The notes under the pieces are model-generated. The model saw only the letters and a list, made by a program, of their open reading frames with translations. It was not told where the DNA came from and made no database searches. Position numbers and translations under genes: made by a program. From NCBI GenBank assembly GCA_016219185.1, contig JACRBZ010000030.1, positions 124,001 through 188,000 on the forward strand: a stretch of DNA of 64,000 bases, given 5' to 3'. Below, piece after piece: positions 37,763 through 47,316 of the stretch (the stretch's first letter is position 1; the number at the start of each line of letters is the position of its first letter). This DNA is from Deltaproteobacteria bacterium. GTDB taxonomy: Bacteria > Desulfobacterota > Desulfobacteria > Desulfobacterales > Desulfatirhabdiaceae.

Positions 37763-38638
37763 GTGAGCATATTTGTCAATAAAAATACCCGGCTTCTGGT
37801 TCAGGGAATTACCGGCAAGGAAGGGCAGTTCCACACCCGTCAGTGCGTGGCTTATGGCACAAAGGTCGTGGCAGGGGTGACACCTGGAAAAGCCGGGCAG
37901 AAAATGGATGATGTCCCCGTGTTTCATACGGTCAAGGACGCTGTCAAGGCAACCGGCGCCAACTGCAGCATGATCTTCGTTCCGCCCCCTTTTGCGGCGG
38001 ATGCCATCATGGAAGCCGCCGATGCGGGCGTGGAGATGATTGTTGCCATCACCGAGGGCATTCCGGTCATGGATATGATGCGGGTCAAAAACTTTCTCTC
38101 CGGCAAATCCTGCCGCCTGATCGGTCCCAACTGTCCGGGAATTATAACTCCTGGCGAGTGCAAAATCGGTATCATGCCAGGGGTGATTCATCAGCCGGGA
38201 GGACCGATCGGCGTGGTTTCCCGTTCCGGGACCCTGACCTATGAAGTGGTCCATCAACTGACCCAGCAAGGAATCGGACAGACCACCTGTATCGGCATCG
38301 GCGGTGATCCGGTCAACGGCACCAATTTCATCGATTGCCTGGATGCTTTCCAGAAAGATTCAGATACTGCCGGAATCGTCATGGTCGGGGAGATCGGCGG
38401 AACCGCAGAAGAAGAGGCGGCCACATTTATTAAGCAGCATGTCACCAAACCGGTAATCGGTTTTATTGCCGGACTCACCGCGCCTCCGGGCCGGAGAATG
38501 GGCCATGCCGGCGCCATCATCAGCGGCAGCAGCGGCACGGGTCAGGGAAAAATCGCCGCCATGAAAGCCTGCGGCATTACCGTGTGTGAAAATCTGGGGA
38601 CTCTGGGAGAACTCTGCGCCAGCGTTTTCGGCAAATAG
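37763..38638 (+). CDS. sucD: Succinyl-CoA synthetase alpha subunit
   Basis: 291 residues. A CoA-binding Rossmann domain ([33 protein letters not shown]) is followed by the ligase domain with the active-site phosphohistidine in [18 protein letters not shown] (near residue 245). It is 11 bp after sucC. The two complete the route from propionyl-CoA to succinate. Confidence 0.96.
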   Translation: MSIFVNKNTRLLVQGITGKEGQFHTRQCVAYGTKVVAGVTPGKAGQKMDDVPVFHTVKDAVKATGANCSMIFVPPPFAADAIMEAADAGVEMIVAITEGIPVMDMMRVKNFLSGKSCRLIGPNCPGIITPGECKIGIMPGVIHQPGGPIGVVSRSGTLTYEVVHQLTQQGIGQTTCIGIGGDPVNGTNFIDCLDAFQKDSDTAGIVMVGEIGGTAEEEAATFIKQHVTKPVIGFIAGLTAPPGRRMGHAGAIISGSSGTGQGKIAAMKACGITVCENLGTLGELCASVFGK

Positions 38639-38660
38639 TACGAGCCAGGCGTATACAGGC

Positions 38661-38714
38661 TGAAGACTGAAGTTTGAGGGCAAAACGGCGTTGCCCTGAG
38701 TTTTTCAGTCTTCA
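38661..38714 (+). terminator. Terminator after sucD
   Basis: An inner stem GAGGGCAA/TTGCCCT (38676-38697) followed by GAGTTTTT lies inside an outer stem TGAAGACTGAA/TTCAGTCTTCA. Confidence 0.7.
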
Positions 38715-38745
38715 ACTTAACAATGTTTGATTATAAAAAATAATG

Positions 38746-38797
38746 AAGGCAAGGGGTAAGGGGAGGGTAGTATCCTTCTTGCTTCTTGCCTTTTTTT
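38746..38797 (+). terminator. Second terminator-like hairpin before hypA
   Basis: AAGGCAAG (38746-38753) pairs with CTTGCCTT (38785-38792), followed by TTTTT. Together with the preceding hairpin it separates the sucCD and hyp transcription units. Confidence 0.55.
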
Positions 38798-38898
38798 GTG
38801 AAAGCGCAATTTTCCCCATTTACAAAGAAAGATAACAGCGGTATGATATTACATTTTTGTTAAAGCTGTGAGTCGTTTAAACAAAAGGATCAATATCC

Positions 38899-39279
38899 AT
38901 GCATGAAATGGGCATTGCCATGCAGATCGTCGAGATCGCCGCTGCTTCCATTCCCGAACATCTGAAAAACAGCCGGGTGCAGGGTGTCCATCTGAAGATC
39001 GGCAAACTGTCTTCCGTGGTTCCGGACAGTCTGCGGTTCTGTTTTGATATTGTCTCAAAAGACTCTGCGATTGCCGGGGCCGTGCTTTATATTGAAGAGA
39101 TTCCCGTGACAGCCCGGTGCAAGTCCTGCGATAATCACTGGACCATTGACGGGCCGGCGTTTTCCTGCCCCCGGTGTGGCAGCGGCACGATTGAACTGAC
39201 CTCCGGCCAGGAGCTGGATATTTCATCCATCGAGCTTGAAGAAGACGCAAACGGCGAGCAGGAGTCAGAGATCGCATAA
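38899..39279 (+). CDS. hypA: Hydrogenase nickel chaperone HypA
   Basis: A 126-residue protein that delivers Ni to [NiFe] hydrogenase. The N-terminal Met-His-Glu (MHEMGIAMQI) contributes the nickel ligand His2. A zinc site with two CxxC pairs follows (CKSCDNHW and CPRCGSG). The acidic C-terminal tail is a little longer than usual. hypB follows 46 bp later. No hydrogenase structural genes are in view. Confidence 0.94.
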   Translation: MHEMGIAMQIVEIAAASIPEHLKNSRVQGVHLKIGKLSSVVPDSLRFCFDIVSKDSAIAGAVLYIEEIPVTARCKSCDNHWTIDGPAFSCPRCGSGTIELTSGQELDISSIELEEDANGEQESEIA

Positions 39280-39325
39280 TTTCCGCAGGCTGCTGCTGTT
39301 ACTGCTTTTAAAAAGGAAATTTGTT

Positions 39326-39994
39326 ATGGAAATAAAAGTTGTTCGAAAGGTTCTGGATGTGAATAACACCATAGCCGAGCAGAACCGGAAACTTTTTGCA
39401 AACAAAAAAGTGTTTGTATTGAATGTCATGAGTTCCCCGGGGTCCGGAAAAACCACGACGCTGGGGAAAACCATCAGCAGATTGATGCCGGATGTCCGTA
39501 CCGCCGTCATTGTCGGAGATGTCAGCACGACCAATGATGCCGACCGGCTGGCCAAAACCGGAGCCCCGGTGGTTCAGGTCAATACCGATGCTTTTGGCGG
39601 GGACTGCCATCTGGCTGCCCATGTGATTGCCAAGGCCGCGGAAAGCTTTACGCTGGAGGATGTGGATCTTCTCATTGTGGAAAATGTGGGAAATCTGGTC
39701 TGTCCGGCGGAATTTGACATCGGAGAAGATGCCAAGGTCGTGGTTCTCAGCGTCACCGAGGGAGAAGACAAACCCCTTAAATACCCCTTGATGTTCAGGG
39801 TGTGCGATGCCGCCATTCTAAACAAAATTGACCTTCTCCCTTATTTGGAATATGATAAGGATGAAGCGGTTCGCAATATCGTTCAGATTCATCCGGATAT
39901 TCCGGTATTTGAAATTTCCGCTCGAACCGAGGACGGCATGGAATCCTGGGTGGCTTGGCTTAAGGAAAAGGTGAAAGAAAAACTCAAACCCTGA
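39326..39994 (+). CDS. hypB: Hydrogenase nickel incorporation GTPase HypB
   Basis: A 222-residue G3E GTPase with P-loop SSPGSGKTTTL, the nickel/zinc site at the dimer interface in NTDAFGGDCHLAAHV, ENVGNLVCPAEFD and NKIDLLPYLEYD. The N-terminus lacks the His-rich storage stretch and the CxxCGC motif of E. coli HypB, so it is the minimal form. I chose the ATG at 39326 behind AAAAGGAAAT; a longer frame reaching back into hypA is not supported. Confidence 0.94.
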   Translation: MEIKVVRKVLDVNNTIAEQNRKLFANKKVFVLNVMSSPGSGKTTTLGKTISRLMPDVRTAVIVGDVSTTNDADRLAKTGAPVVQVNTDAFGGDCHLAAHVIAKAAESFTLEDVDLLIVENVGNLVCPAEFDIGEDAKVVVLSVTEGEDKPLKYPLMFRVCDAAILNKIDLLPYLEYDKDEAVRNIVQIHPDIPVFEISARTEDGMESWVAWLKEKVKEKLKP

Positions 39995-40007
39995 TGCGGG
40001 ATGACGG

Positions 40008-40589
40008 ATGAGAATCATTGCAGGTGAACTCAGGGGCCGAAGGCTTCATCGTCTGGAGGGGAAGCAGACCCGGCCCACGTCAGACCGTCTGAGAGAGACG
40101 ATTTTTAATATTCTGTCATTTCGAACCCGGCAGGCCGTTGTTCTCGATCTTTTCGCCGGAACCGGTGCGATGGCTATCGAGGCATTGAGCCGTGGGGCGG
40201 AATCCGCGGTTCTTGTTGACGACTCTGCTCAGGCAATCTCGCTGATTATACAGAATATCCGTGCTTTTTCCCTGGAGAAAAAAACCCGTGTTCAGAAATG
40301 GGATATTGCTCAAAACCTGAATTTTTTGCGACATGATCGGCCGCTGTTTAATCTGGTTTTCATGGATCCGCCCTACAACCGGAACATGATCGGCCCCACC
40401 CTGCATCACCTTCTGCAAAGCGCGTCCCTGGCTGCGCAGGCCTGTATCGTTGTCGAGCATTCTGTTTTGGAGCCCATCTGTTTCGATCATCCGGAATTCG
40501 AACTTTATGATCAAAGGACATATGGAAAAACCAAGGTCTCCTTTCTATCCTTTAACCCGTCATGGCCTCTCGGCCATGATCAGGCATGA
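40008..40589 (+). CDS. rsmD: 16S rRNA (guanine966-N2)-methyltransferase RsmD
   Basis: A 193-residue Rossmann-type methyltransferase with the typical start MRIIAGELRGRRL, RPTSDRLRETIFNIL, the SAM loop VLDLFAGTGAMAIEALSRG and the catalytic VFMDPPYNR. It acts on 16S rRNA in 30S particles. It begins 13 bp after hypB. A regulator follows rather than the usual coaD. Confidence 0.93.
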   Translation: MRIIAGELRGRRLHRLEGKQTRPTSDRLRETIFNILSFRTRQAVVLDLFAGTGAMAIEALSRGAESAVLVDDSAQAISLIIQNIRAFSLEKKTRVQKWDIAQNLNFLRHDRPLFNLVFMDPPYNRNMIGPTLHHLLQSASLAAQACIVVEHSVLEPICFDHPEFELYDQRTYGKTKVSFLSFNPSWPLGHDQA

Positions 40590-40637
40590 AATAAAAATGT
40601 TGTTCCAGAACCTATCGCCCATCAACAAGCGGAACCC

Positions 40638-42161
40638 ATGAAACGAATCGAAGACGTCACCCTGTTGTATGAGATCAGCAAAACGCTGAATGAACATCTG
40701 GACCTGAAAAAATCCCTCTACAAGGTTCTGGATACGCTGTCCATCTCCATCAACATGATTCGCGGCACGATCACGCTGTTAAACCCCCTGACCAATGAAA
40801 TCACCATTGAAGTGGCGCATGGTATCTCCCGGACAGCCGTTGAACGGGTAAAGTATAAACTCGGGGAAGGGATTACCGGAAGGGTGATTCAGACAGGTCA
40901 CGCCGTAACCATTCCCAAAGTCAGCCAGGAGCCGCATTTTCTGGATCGCACCGAAGCCAGGCGGGGAAAACTGAATCATGAGGTCTCCTTTATCTGTGTT
41001 CCGATAAAAAAAGGCAGCCAGGTGATTGGCGCGCTCAGTGTCGACCACCAGTACGATGAAACCTATTCGCTGAAAAACGGAGAAAAGCTGCTCTCGGTGA
41101 TCGCAATCATGATCGCCCGGCATGTCATCAATCTGGAAACCATTCATCTGGAGAAAGAACAGCTTCGGGAAGAAAATCGCAGGCTTCGTAGCGAGCTGGA
41201 GACCAAATACAGTTTTACCAATATTATCGGTAGCAGTAGCCGGATGCGGGAAGTCTTTCAGATGATTTCCCAGGTTTCCAAAAGCAATGCCACGGTGCTG
41301 ATCCGGGGGGAGAGCGGAACCGGTAAAGAGCTGGTGGCCAGCTCGGTTCACTACAACAGCCTGAGGGCAAAAAACCCGTTTGTCAAAGTCAATTGCGCGG
41401 CGCTGCCTGCCAACCTGATTGAAAGCGAGCTTTTCGGGCATGAAAAAGGAGCCTTTACCGGCGCGATCAAACAGAAGCTGGGTAAGTTTGAAATGGCCAA
41501 CAAAGGCACCATATTTCTGGATGAAATCGGTGCGGTGGGGCTGGATGTCCAGGTCCGGCTGCTTCGAATTCTTCAGGAAAGAGAGTTCGAACGGGTCGGC
41601 GGACACCAGACCATCAAGGTGGATGTTCGGGTGATTACGGCGACCAACAAGAATCTGGAGATGGCCATTGAAGAGGAGACCTTTCGCGGAGACCTGTATT
41701 ACCGCCTGAATGTGTTTCCCATCTATCTTCCCCCGCTCCGGGAACGTAAGACCGATATTTTACTTCTGGCAAACTATTTCCTTGAAAAATACACCAAGGA
41801 AAACGCCAAGGATATTCGCAGGTTCTCAACGCCGGCCATCGACATGCTGATGAATTATCATTGGCCAGGCAATGTCCGGGAGCTTGAAAACTGCATAGAG
41901 CGGGCGGTTTTGCTTTGTGATGCGGGGGTCATTCACAGTTATCATTTGCCGCCGACGCTTCAGACCGGCTCCGAATCCGGAACGCTTCCTGCTATGTCCC
42001 TCGAGGAGGCCGTTGCCAACCTTGAAAAAGAGATGATCATCGACGCGTTAAAAAATACACGGGGCAATGTCACTTTGGCAGCTCAACTGGTCAAAATAAC
42101 CGTTCGCAAATTTGCCTATAAATCCCAGCAATATGGCATTGATTATCGGAATTATCGCTAA
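40638..42161 (+). CDS. Sigma-54-dependent activator with GAF sensor (NifA-like)
   Basis: 507 residues: GAF domain (about 5-175), AAA+ domain (about 195-430, with [19 protein letters not shown] and FLDEIGAVG) and a C-terminal Fis-like helix-turn-helix ([25 protein letters not shown]). The domain order equals NifA, AnfA and FhlA-type regulators, so it likely answers a small ligand or redox state. No nif genes or sigma-54 promoters are seen beside it, so its target is unknown. It is 48 bp after rsmD. Confidence 0.88.
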   Translation: MKRIEDVTLLYEISKTLNEHLDLKKSLYKVLDTLSISINMIRGTITLLNPLTNEITIEVAHGISRTAVERVKYKLGEGITGRVIQTGHAVTIPKVSQEPHFLDRTEARRGKLNHEVSFICVPIKKGSQVIGALSVDHQYDETYSLKNGEKLLSVIAIMIARHVINLETIHLEKEQLREENRRLRSELETKYSFTNIIGSSSRMREVFQMISQVSKSNATVLIRGESGTGKELVASSVHYNSLRAKNPFVKVNCAALPANLIESELFGHEKGAFTGAIKQKLGKFEMANKGTIFLDEIGAVGLDVQVRLLRILQEREFERVGGHQTIKVDVRVITATNKNLEMAIEEETFRGDLYYRLNVFPIYLPPLRERKTDILLLANYFLEKYTKENAKDIRRFSTPAIDMLMNYHWPGNVRELENCIERAVLLCDAGVIHSYHLPPTLQTGSESGTLPAMSLEEAVANLEKEMIIDALKNTRGNVTLAAQLVKITVRKFAYKSQQYGIDYRNYR

Positions 42162-42318
42162 TGATTACGCTTGGTTCATGTCAGGGACCGAAGGCTCTCT
42201 GCAGGGAATTCAATCATCAAAAGCCTTCAGAGCCTTATCAACAGGCTGTTCCAGGAACGTTTTGCGGTAAGCTGCGGGCAATTCCCGCGGCTTTACTTTA
42301 GAATAAGGAGATCAGTGC

Positions 42319-43668
42319 ATGAATTCGGAAATGTTCAGAGAATATGACATTCGCGGGATCGCGGGAAAAGATATGACCGAAGCGGATGTGGTATTGATCG
42401 GGAAAGGCATCGGAACGTTTTTGAATCAGAACAACTGTTCGCGGATTACCGTTGGAAGAGATTGCCGGATTTCCTCGGATCGTTACGTCAGCAGGCTCAT
42501 TGAAGGGCTGATGTCCACCGGCTGCCGGATTACCGACATCGGTATCTGCCCGACACCGGTTCTATATTTTTCCATTCACCACTTGGAGCAGGAAGGTGGC
42601 GTCATGGTTACCGCCAGCCACAATCCGGCCGAGTACAACGGGTTTAAAATGTGCCTGGGCTCCGGATCCATTCATGGCGAAGATATCCAGAAGATTCGAA
42701 GCATCATTGAAACCAAGGCATTTGTGAAAGCCGGCGGCAGCCTTGCTGCGGCGGATGTGCTTCCGGCGTATCGGGCATTTGTGCAAAAGAACATTACCAT
42801 TGAAAAAAGGCTTCGAATCGCCGTGGATGCCGGAAATGGAACTGCAGGTGTCGTGGCAGTTCCCATCATGAAAACAATGAATCTTGAAGTTCACGATATT
42901 TTCTGCGAGATGGACGGCACATTCCCCAACCACGAAGCAGACCCGACGGTACTCAAGAATATGAAGGACCTCATTGCTCTGGTTCAGGAAAAAAAACTGG
43001 ATGTGGGGATCGGCTATGACGGAGACGGGGACCGCATCGGGGTGGTGGATGAAAAAGGCGATATCGTCTATGGGGATAAGCTGATGATTCTCTTCTCACG
43101 GGAAATTCTTTCCCGAAAACCCGGTGCCACCTTTATCGCCGAAGTCAAATGCTCCCAGACCCTGTATGATGATATTGAGAAAAACGGGGGACGGCCCATC
43201 ATGTGGAAAACAGGTCATTCCCTGATCAAAAAGAAAATGAAGGAAGAAGGCGCCGAACTGGCCGGAGAGATGAGCGGACACATGTTTTTTGCCGATCGGT
43301 ATCTGGGGTATGATGACGCTACATACGCCTCCTGCAGACTTCTGGAAATATTATCCAGAACCGACAAACCCCTTTCAGCGCTCTTGTCGGATATTCCCCA
43401 AACCTTTACCACACCGGAAATTCGGGTGGAATGCCCGGATGACCGGAAATTTGCGGTGGTCAAAAAAATTACGGCGTATTTCAAGGACCGTTATGATGTG
43501 ATTGATATTGATGGGGTCCGGGTTCTCTTCGGCGATGGGTGGGGCCTGGTTCGCGCCTCAAATACCCAGCCGGCTCTGGTGCTTCGGTTTGAGGCTGCGT
43601 CCCGGGCCAGACTTACGGAAATTCAAGAGATGGTGGAATCCGTTCTTGCGAATATTCAAGAAAACTGA
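42319..43668 (+). CDS. Phosphomannomutase/phosphoglucomutase
   Basis: A 449-residue alpha-D-phosphohexomutase (AlgC type). It has the phospho-Ser loop TASHNPAEYNGFK (Ser about 96), the metal-binding GYDGDGDRIGVVD, the sugar loop GEMSGHMFF and the C-terminal phosphate-binding RASNTQPALVLRFEA. It supplies mannose-1-phosphate or glucose-1-phosphate for cell-surface polysaccharide. The ribosome site is AAGGAG. It stands alone. Confidence 0.92.
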   Translation: MNSEMFREYDIRGIAGKDMTEADVVLIGKGIGTFLNQNNCSRITVGRDCRISSDRYVSRLIEGLMSTGCRITDIGICPTPVLYFSIHHLEQEGGVMVTASHNPAEYNGFKMCLGSGSIHGEDIQKIRSIIETKAFVKAGGSLAAADVLPAYRAFVQKNITIEKRLRIAVDAGNGTAGVVAVPIMKTMNLEVHDIFCEMDGTFPNHEADPTVLKNMKDLIALVQEKKLDVGIGYDGDGDRIGVVDEKGDIVYGDKLMILFSREILSRKPGATFIAEVKCSQTLYDDIEKNGGRPIMWKTGHSLIKKKMKEEGAELAGEMSGHMFFADRYLGYDDATYASCRLLEILSRTDKPLSALLSDIPQTFTTPEIRVECPDDRKFAVVKKITAYFKDRYDVIDIDGVRVLFGDGWGLVRASNTQPALVLRFEAASRARLTEIQEMVESVLANIQEN

Positions 43669-43852
43669 CGCCGGATACAGCAGGTTGATAAAAATCATTT
43701 CCGTCTTGTTCTCTTCCACAGGACCAGATTGATGTTGCAATAACCCAAAAACTTGACAAATGGTTAAAGGGACATCATTTTTTACCTTATATCAAAAAAT
43801 AAATTTCACAGGAAGTCATTTACTACCCCAATCCAAGAAGGAGAATAATTGA

Positions 43853-44893
43853 ATGAAACGATGTAAACATGTATTAACCCTTGCGGCTGTCGCGCTGATG
43901 ATACAGGCGGGGATGGCTTTCCCGGTAATGTCCGCGGAAAAGAAAACAGAGGCGAAGCCGGCTGCCACAGATAAAAAAGCCGCAAAACCGGCAGATGAAT
44001 CTTCGAAAAAAGTTGCGATCGTGAATGGAACAGCGATTGTGCAGTCAGATCTGGACCGGGGAATGGAAGGGGTTATCCAGCGCAGGGCCCGATCTGGAGC
44101 GCCCATGGATGAAGCACAATTAAAGACCATTCGAATGGATGTCCTGAACAATCTTATTAACCGGGAACTGCTCAACCAGGAAAGCAAAAAACAAAAAATT
44201 ACCATCACCGATAATCAGGTGAATGACAAACTCTCCAGTATCAAGCAACGATTCAAGGGTGATGCCGAGTTCAAGGAAATGCTTGCCAAGATGAAACTTA
44301 CCGAGGCGCAGATAAAGACTCAGCTCAAGGAAGATCTGGCGATTCAGACCCTCATCGACAAGCAGGTGGTTGAAAAAATCAATGTGACTGAACAGGATGC
44401 GCAGGCTTATTATGATACCCATCCCGAAGCATTTAAACAGCCGGAACAGATTAAGGCCAGTCATATCCTTGTAAAGGTCGACCCCAAGGACGATCCTGCC
44501 AAAAAAGCCGAAGCACTCAAGAAAATAGAATCCATTCAGGAAAAACTCAAAGCCGGTGGGGATTTTGCAGCTCTGGCCAAGGAACAGTCAGACTGCCCCA
44601 GCAAAGAAAAAGGGGGCGATCTGGGATTTTTTGCAAAAGGGCAGATGGTCAAGCCATTTGAAGATGCGGCTCTGGCGTTAAAGCCCGGTGAAACCAGCGG
44701 TATCGTGGAAACCCAGTTCGGATATCATATCATTAAACTGGCCGAGATAAAACCCGAAGGTGTTATGCAGTTTGCTGAAGTCAAGGACCAGTTGTCCCAG
44801 TATCTGAAACAGGAAAAAGTCAAAGCAGAATTGGATTCATACCTTGCCGGCCTGGAAAAATTGTCAAAAATAGAAAAATTGATAACGCAATAG
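43853..44893 (+). CDS. SurA/PrsA-type periplasmic peptidyl-prolyl isomerase
   Basis: A 346-residue exported protein with a signal peptide ending near MSAEKKT, an acidic/Lys-rich spacer, a SurA N-terminal-like helical domain (about 45-185) and one parvulin domain (about 195-290, with [26 protein letters not shown] and [10 protein letters not shown]). It probably folds outer-membrane or periplasmic proteins. AAGAAGGAG precedes the ATG. Confidence 0.9.
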   Translation: MKRCKHVLTLAAVALMIQAGMAFPVMSAEKKTEAKPAATDKKAAKPADESSKKVAIVNGTAIVQSDLDRGMEGVIQRRARSGAPMDEAQLKTIRMDVLNNLINRELLNQESKKQKITITDNQVNDKLSSIKQRFKGDAEFKEMLAKMKLTEAQIKTQLKEDLAIQTLIDKQVVEKINVTEQDAQAYYDTHPEAFKQPEQIKASHILVKVDPKDDPAKKAEALKKIESIQEKLKAGGDFAALAKEQSDCPSKEKGGDLGFFAKGQMVKPFEDAALALKPGETSGIVETQFGYHIIKLAEIKPEGVMQFAEVKDQLSQYLKQEKVKAELDSYLAGLEKLSKIEKLITQ

Positions 44894-44901
44894 TTTTTTT
44901 C

Positions 44902-44931
44902 TTGACCGCCAATAAATGGTTAAGTTATACT
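44902..44931 (+). promoter_or_regulatory. Promoter of the cold-shock gene
   Basis: TTGACC (44902-44907) and TATACT (44926-44931) are 18 bases apart. Transcription from about 44938 gives a leader near 128 bases, typical of cold-shock mRNAs that fold thermosensitively. Confidence 0.65.
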
Positions 44932-45065
44932 ATCGACATATTTTCCCGGCTTTTATTTCGGTTCAGGGGATCCCTTGAAATGGGTTCCTGCCCAAGAGCA
45001 CTGTTCTGAAACCCGATCTGAAATCCAGGGACCCGAATAAACATTTTTTTAAGGGAGGTCGTGTT

Positions 45066-45266
45066 TTGGCAAAAGGAATAGTGAAATGGTTCAGTGATAA
45101 GAAGGGGTTTGGATTCATTGAGCAGGAAGAGGGCGGAGACGTATTTGTCCATCACTCAGCCATCAAGATGGAAGGGTTTAAAACCTTAGCCGAGGGTGAT
45201 CGGGTCACGTTTGATGTGGAAAAAGGAAGCCGGGGACCTGCTGCAAAGAACGTTGTTAAGATTTAG
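45066..45266 (+). CDS. Cold-shock protein (CspA family)
   Basis: A 66-residue single OB-fold protein with both RNA-binding motifs, KGFGFIE and DVFVHHSAI. It melts RNA secondary structure. The start is TTG at 45066, placed by AAGGGAGG, and it encodes the conserved MAKGIVKWF opening. A strong terminator follows, so it is monocistronic. Confidence 0.94.
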   Translation: MAKGIVKWFSDKKGFGFIEQEEGGDVFVHHSAIKMEGFKTLAEGDRVTFDVEKGSRGPAAKNVVKI

Positions 45267-45287
45267 TTTAACAAATTAACCGTTATG

Positions 45288-45330
45288 AAAGGGCATTTCT
45301 CTCGCATTTCGAGGGAAATGCCCTTTTTTT
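45288..45330 (+). terminator. Terminator after the cold-shock gene
   Basis: AAAGGGCATTTC and GAAATGCCCTTT form a long stem with an inner TCG/CGA extension, followed by TTTT. Confidence 0.9.
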
Positions 45331-45462
45331 ATATATGGCAGGGCCTTTCACTGATGATGAAATAAAAACTGCCGCTATTTAAATTTCCCGAAATGTGGTA
45401 GTAACACCAATATTTGAAATGATTCCCTCATACAGCGATACATTCAGGATGAAAATAACGCT

Positions 45463-46092
45463 ATGTTTTCTTTACAAAGATTACTCGGAAAAGATGAAAA
45501 ATTTTTTGATTTCCTGGAAGACAGCGCGCAGCAGGTCTGCAACAATGTCCATGCATTGATCATGCTGATAAAGGACCCGGATTCGGCCAATGCCCTTGCC
45601 GATTTCAAGGAAGCCCGGCGCAAGGGCAGGCGCATTACAGAGGATATTGACGAGCATCTGTGCAAAACTTTTGTAACGCCGATAGAACGCGAGGATATCG
45701 AGTCATTATCGGATGCGCTCTATAAGATTCCGAAAATGCTTGAAAAATTCAGTGAGCGGTTTATCCTTTTTTATGAACCGCTTCAAGGTCAGGATTTCTC
45801 CCGGCAGATATCCATCCTCAATCAGGCAGCCGAAACGCTTTTGCAGATGGTCAGATCGCTTCGACAGAATCCCAAGCTGGATAAAATCAAAGATCAGAGA
45901 GATCGGCTGCATGAACTGGAAGGCGATGCGGACCGGTTGATGCTTGATCTGTTGTGCTCGCTTTATAATTGTAAACACGAAATGCTGGAACTGATCATTT
46001 TGCGTGATCTTTATGAACTGCTGGAAAAAGCCATTGACCGCTGCCGGGACGCCGGTAAAGTGGTATTTCATATTGTATTGAAAAATTCGTAA
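45463..46092 (+). CDS. DUF47 (PhoU-like) phosphate transport accessory protein
   Basis: A 209-residue all-helical protein of the DUF47/TIGR00153 group, related to PhoU, with characteristic DYL-type helices (LRDLYELLEKAIDRCRDAG near the end). Such genes almost always precede a Pit transporter, as here (68 bp gap), and are thought to control it. Confidence 0.86.
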   Translation: MFSLQRLLGKDEKFFDFLEDSAQQVCNNVHALIMLIKDPDSANALADFKEARRKGRRITEDIDEHLCKTFVTPIEREDIESLSDALYKIPKMLEKFSERFILFYEPLQGQDFSRQISILNQAAETLLQMVRSLRQNPKLDKIKDQRDRLHELEGDADRLMLDLLCSLYNCKHEMLELIILRDLYELLEKAIDRCRDAGKVVFHIVLKNS

Positions 46093-46160
46093 ATCGCAGC
46101 CAGCGGCCAGCCGGTATATCGTAATCGGTAAAACTATCCCTGGCTGCCCGAGAGGAGTTT

Positions 46161-47234
46161 ATGATTCTGGTCTTCTGTGTGGTTCTCGTGGCGCTGATAT
46201 TTGAATATATCAATGGATTTCACGATACGGCAAATTCCATTGCCACTGTTGTTTCCACAAAAGTATTGAAGCCCCGGGAGGCTATTCTTCTGGCGGCGGT
46301 CAGCAATTTAATAGGGGCGCTGTGGGGTACGGCAGTGGCCACGACCATCGGCAAGGGGCTTGTGGATACTCAGTTTGTCACGCTCCAGACGATAATCTGC
46401 GCTTTGGTGGGTGCCATCATCTGGGGACTGCTCACCTGGTGGTTCGGGCTGCCATCCAGCTCCAGTCATGCGCTGATCGGTGGTTTGAGCGGCGCAACGC
46501 TGGCATCGGCCCATGAGAACTGGTCTGTTATCCGGTGGTCATATTTCAATCCGATAACGCATAACATGGAAGGTCTCTGGCCTAAGGTGATTGTTCCCAT
46601 GGTCATATCTCCGATCGTGGGAATGATCGGAGGCTTTTTGTTAATGGGGTTGTTGTTGTTATTGTTAAGAAGACAGACCCCGCGTCATGTGAATGCGGTT
46701 TTTAATAAATTGCAACTGGCGAGCGCTTCGCTGATGGCAATCAGTCATGGTACAAACGATGCCCAGAAAACAATGGGGATTATCGCGCTGTCATTGTATA
46801 CCGCAACCCAGGCGGGGATGTTCCGGGAGTTGCCCGACTGGATGAGTTTTCTGGTATCCACGAAATTTGAGGTTCATATCTGGATCAAAGTCGTGTGCGC
46901 CATGACAATGGCTGCAGGAACAGCCGCCGGAGGCTGGCGGATTATCAGAACCCTTGGGCATAAAATGGTCAAATTGCAGCCCATTCACGGCTTTGCAGCG
47001 GAAACCGTTGCCGCTCTCGTGATTCAAATCGCCTCGCATTGGGGGATTCCCCTGTCCACAACCCACATCATTTCAACGTCCATCATGGGCGTTGGGGCAA
47101 CCAAACGATTCAGCGCCGTGAAATGGGGGATTGTCGAGCGCATGATCTGGGCATGGGTGCTGACGCTGCCGATAACCGCATTGATGGGCTACTGGTGCCT
47201 GAAGTTTCTTCATCTCATTCAGCTTGCTCCCTGA
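46161..47234 (+). CDS. Low-affinity inorganic phosphate transporter (PiT family)
   Basis: A 357-residue membrane protein with about ten helices and the duplicated PiT signature: FEYINGFHDTANSIATVVST near the N-terminus and MAISHGTNDAQKTMGIIAL in the second half, both with the ND/HD pair that binds phosphate and the cation. It imports phosphate or metal phosphate in symport. It shares an operon with the DUF47 gene. Confidence 0.93.
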   Translation: MILVFCVVLVALIFEYINGFHDTANSIATVVSTKVLKPREAILLAAVSNLIGALWGTAVATTIGKGLVDTQFVTLQTIICALVGAIIWGLLTWWFGLPSSSSHALIGGLSGATLASAHENWSVIRWSYFNPITHNMEGLWPKVIVPMVISPIVGMIGGFLLMGLLLLLLRRQTPRHVNAVFNKLQLASASLMAISHGTNDAQKTMGIIALSLYTATQAGMFRELPDWMSFLVSTKFEVHIWIKVVCAMTMAAGTAAGGWRIIRTLGHKMVKLQPIHGFAAETVAALVIQIASHWGIPLSTTHIISTSIMGVGATKRFSAVKWGIVERMIWAWVLTLPITALMGYWCLKFLHLIQLAP

Positions 47235-47284
47235 AAACCGCGCTTCTTGTTTTGTTCTTGACTGGAGGAGGTTTTTGGGGTTAT

Positions 47285-47301
47285 TAATGGTCCAACCATT
47301 A
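47285..47301. promoter_or_regulatory. GntR/FadR-type operator before the putA operon
   Basis: The perfect dyad TAATGGTCCAACCATTA contains TGGTnnnACCA, the recognition core of FCD-family GntR regulators such as PdhR and LldR. It lies 16 bases before the regulator start, where binding would block transcription and give autorepression. Confidence 0.75.
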
Positions 47302-47316
47302 TAATGATGCTAATCA

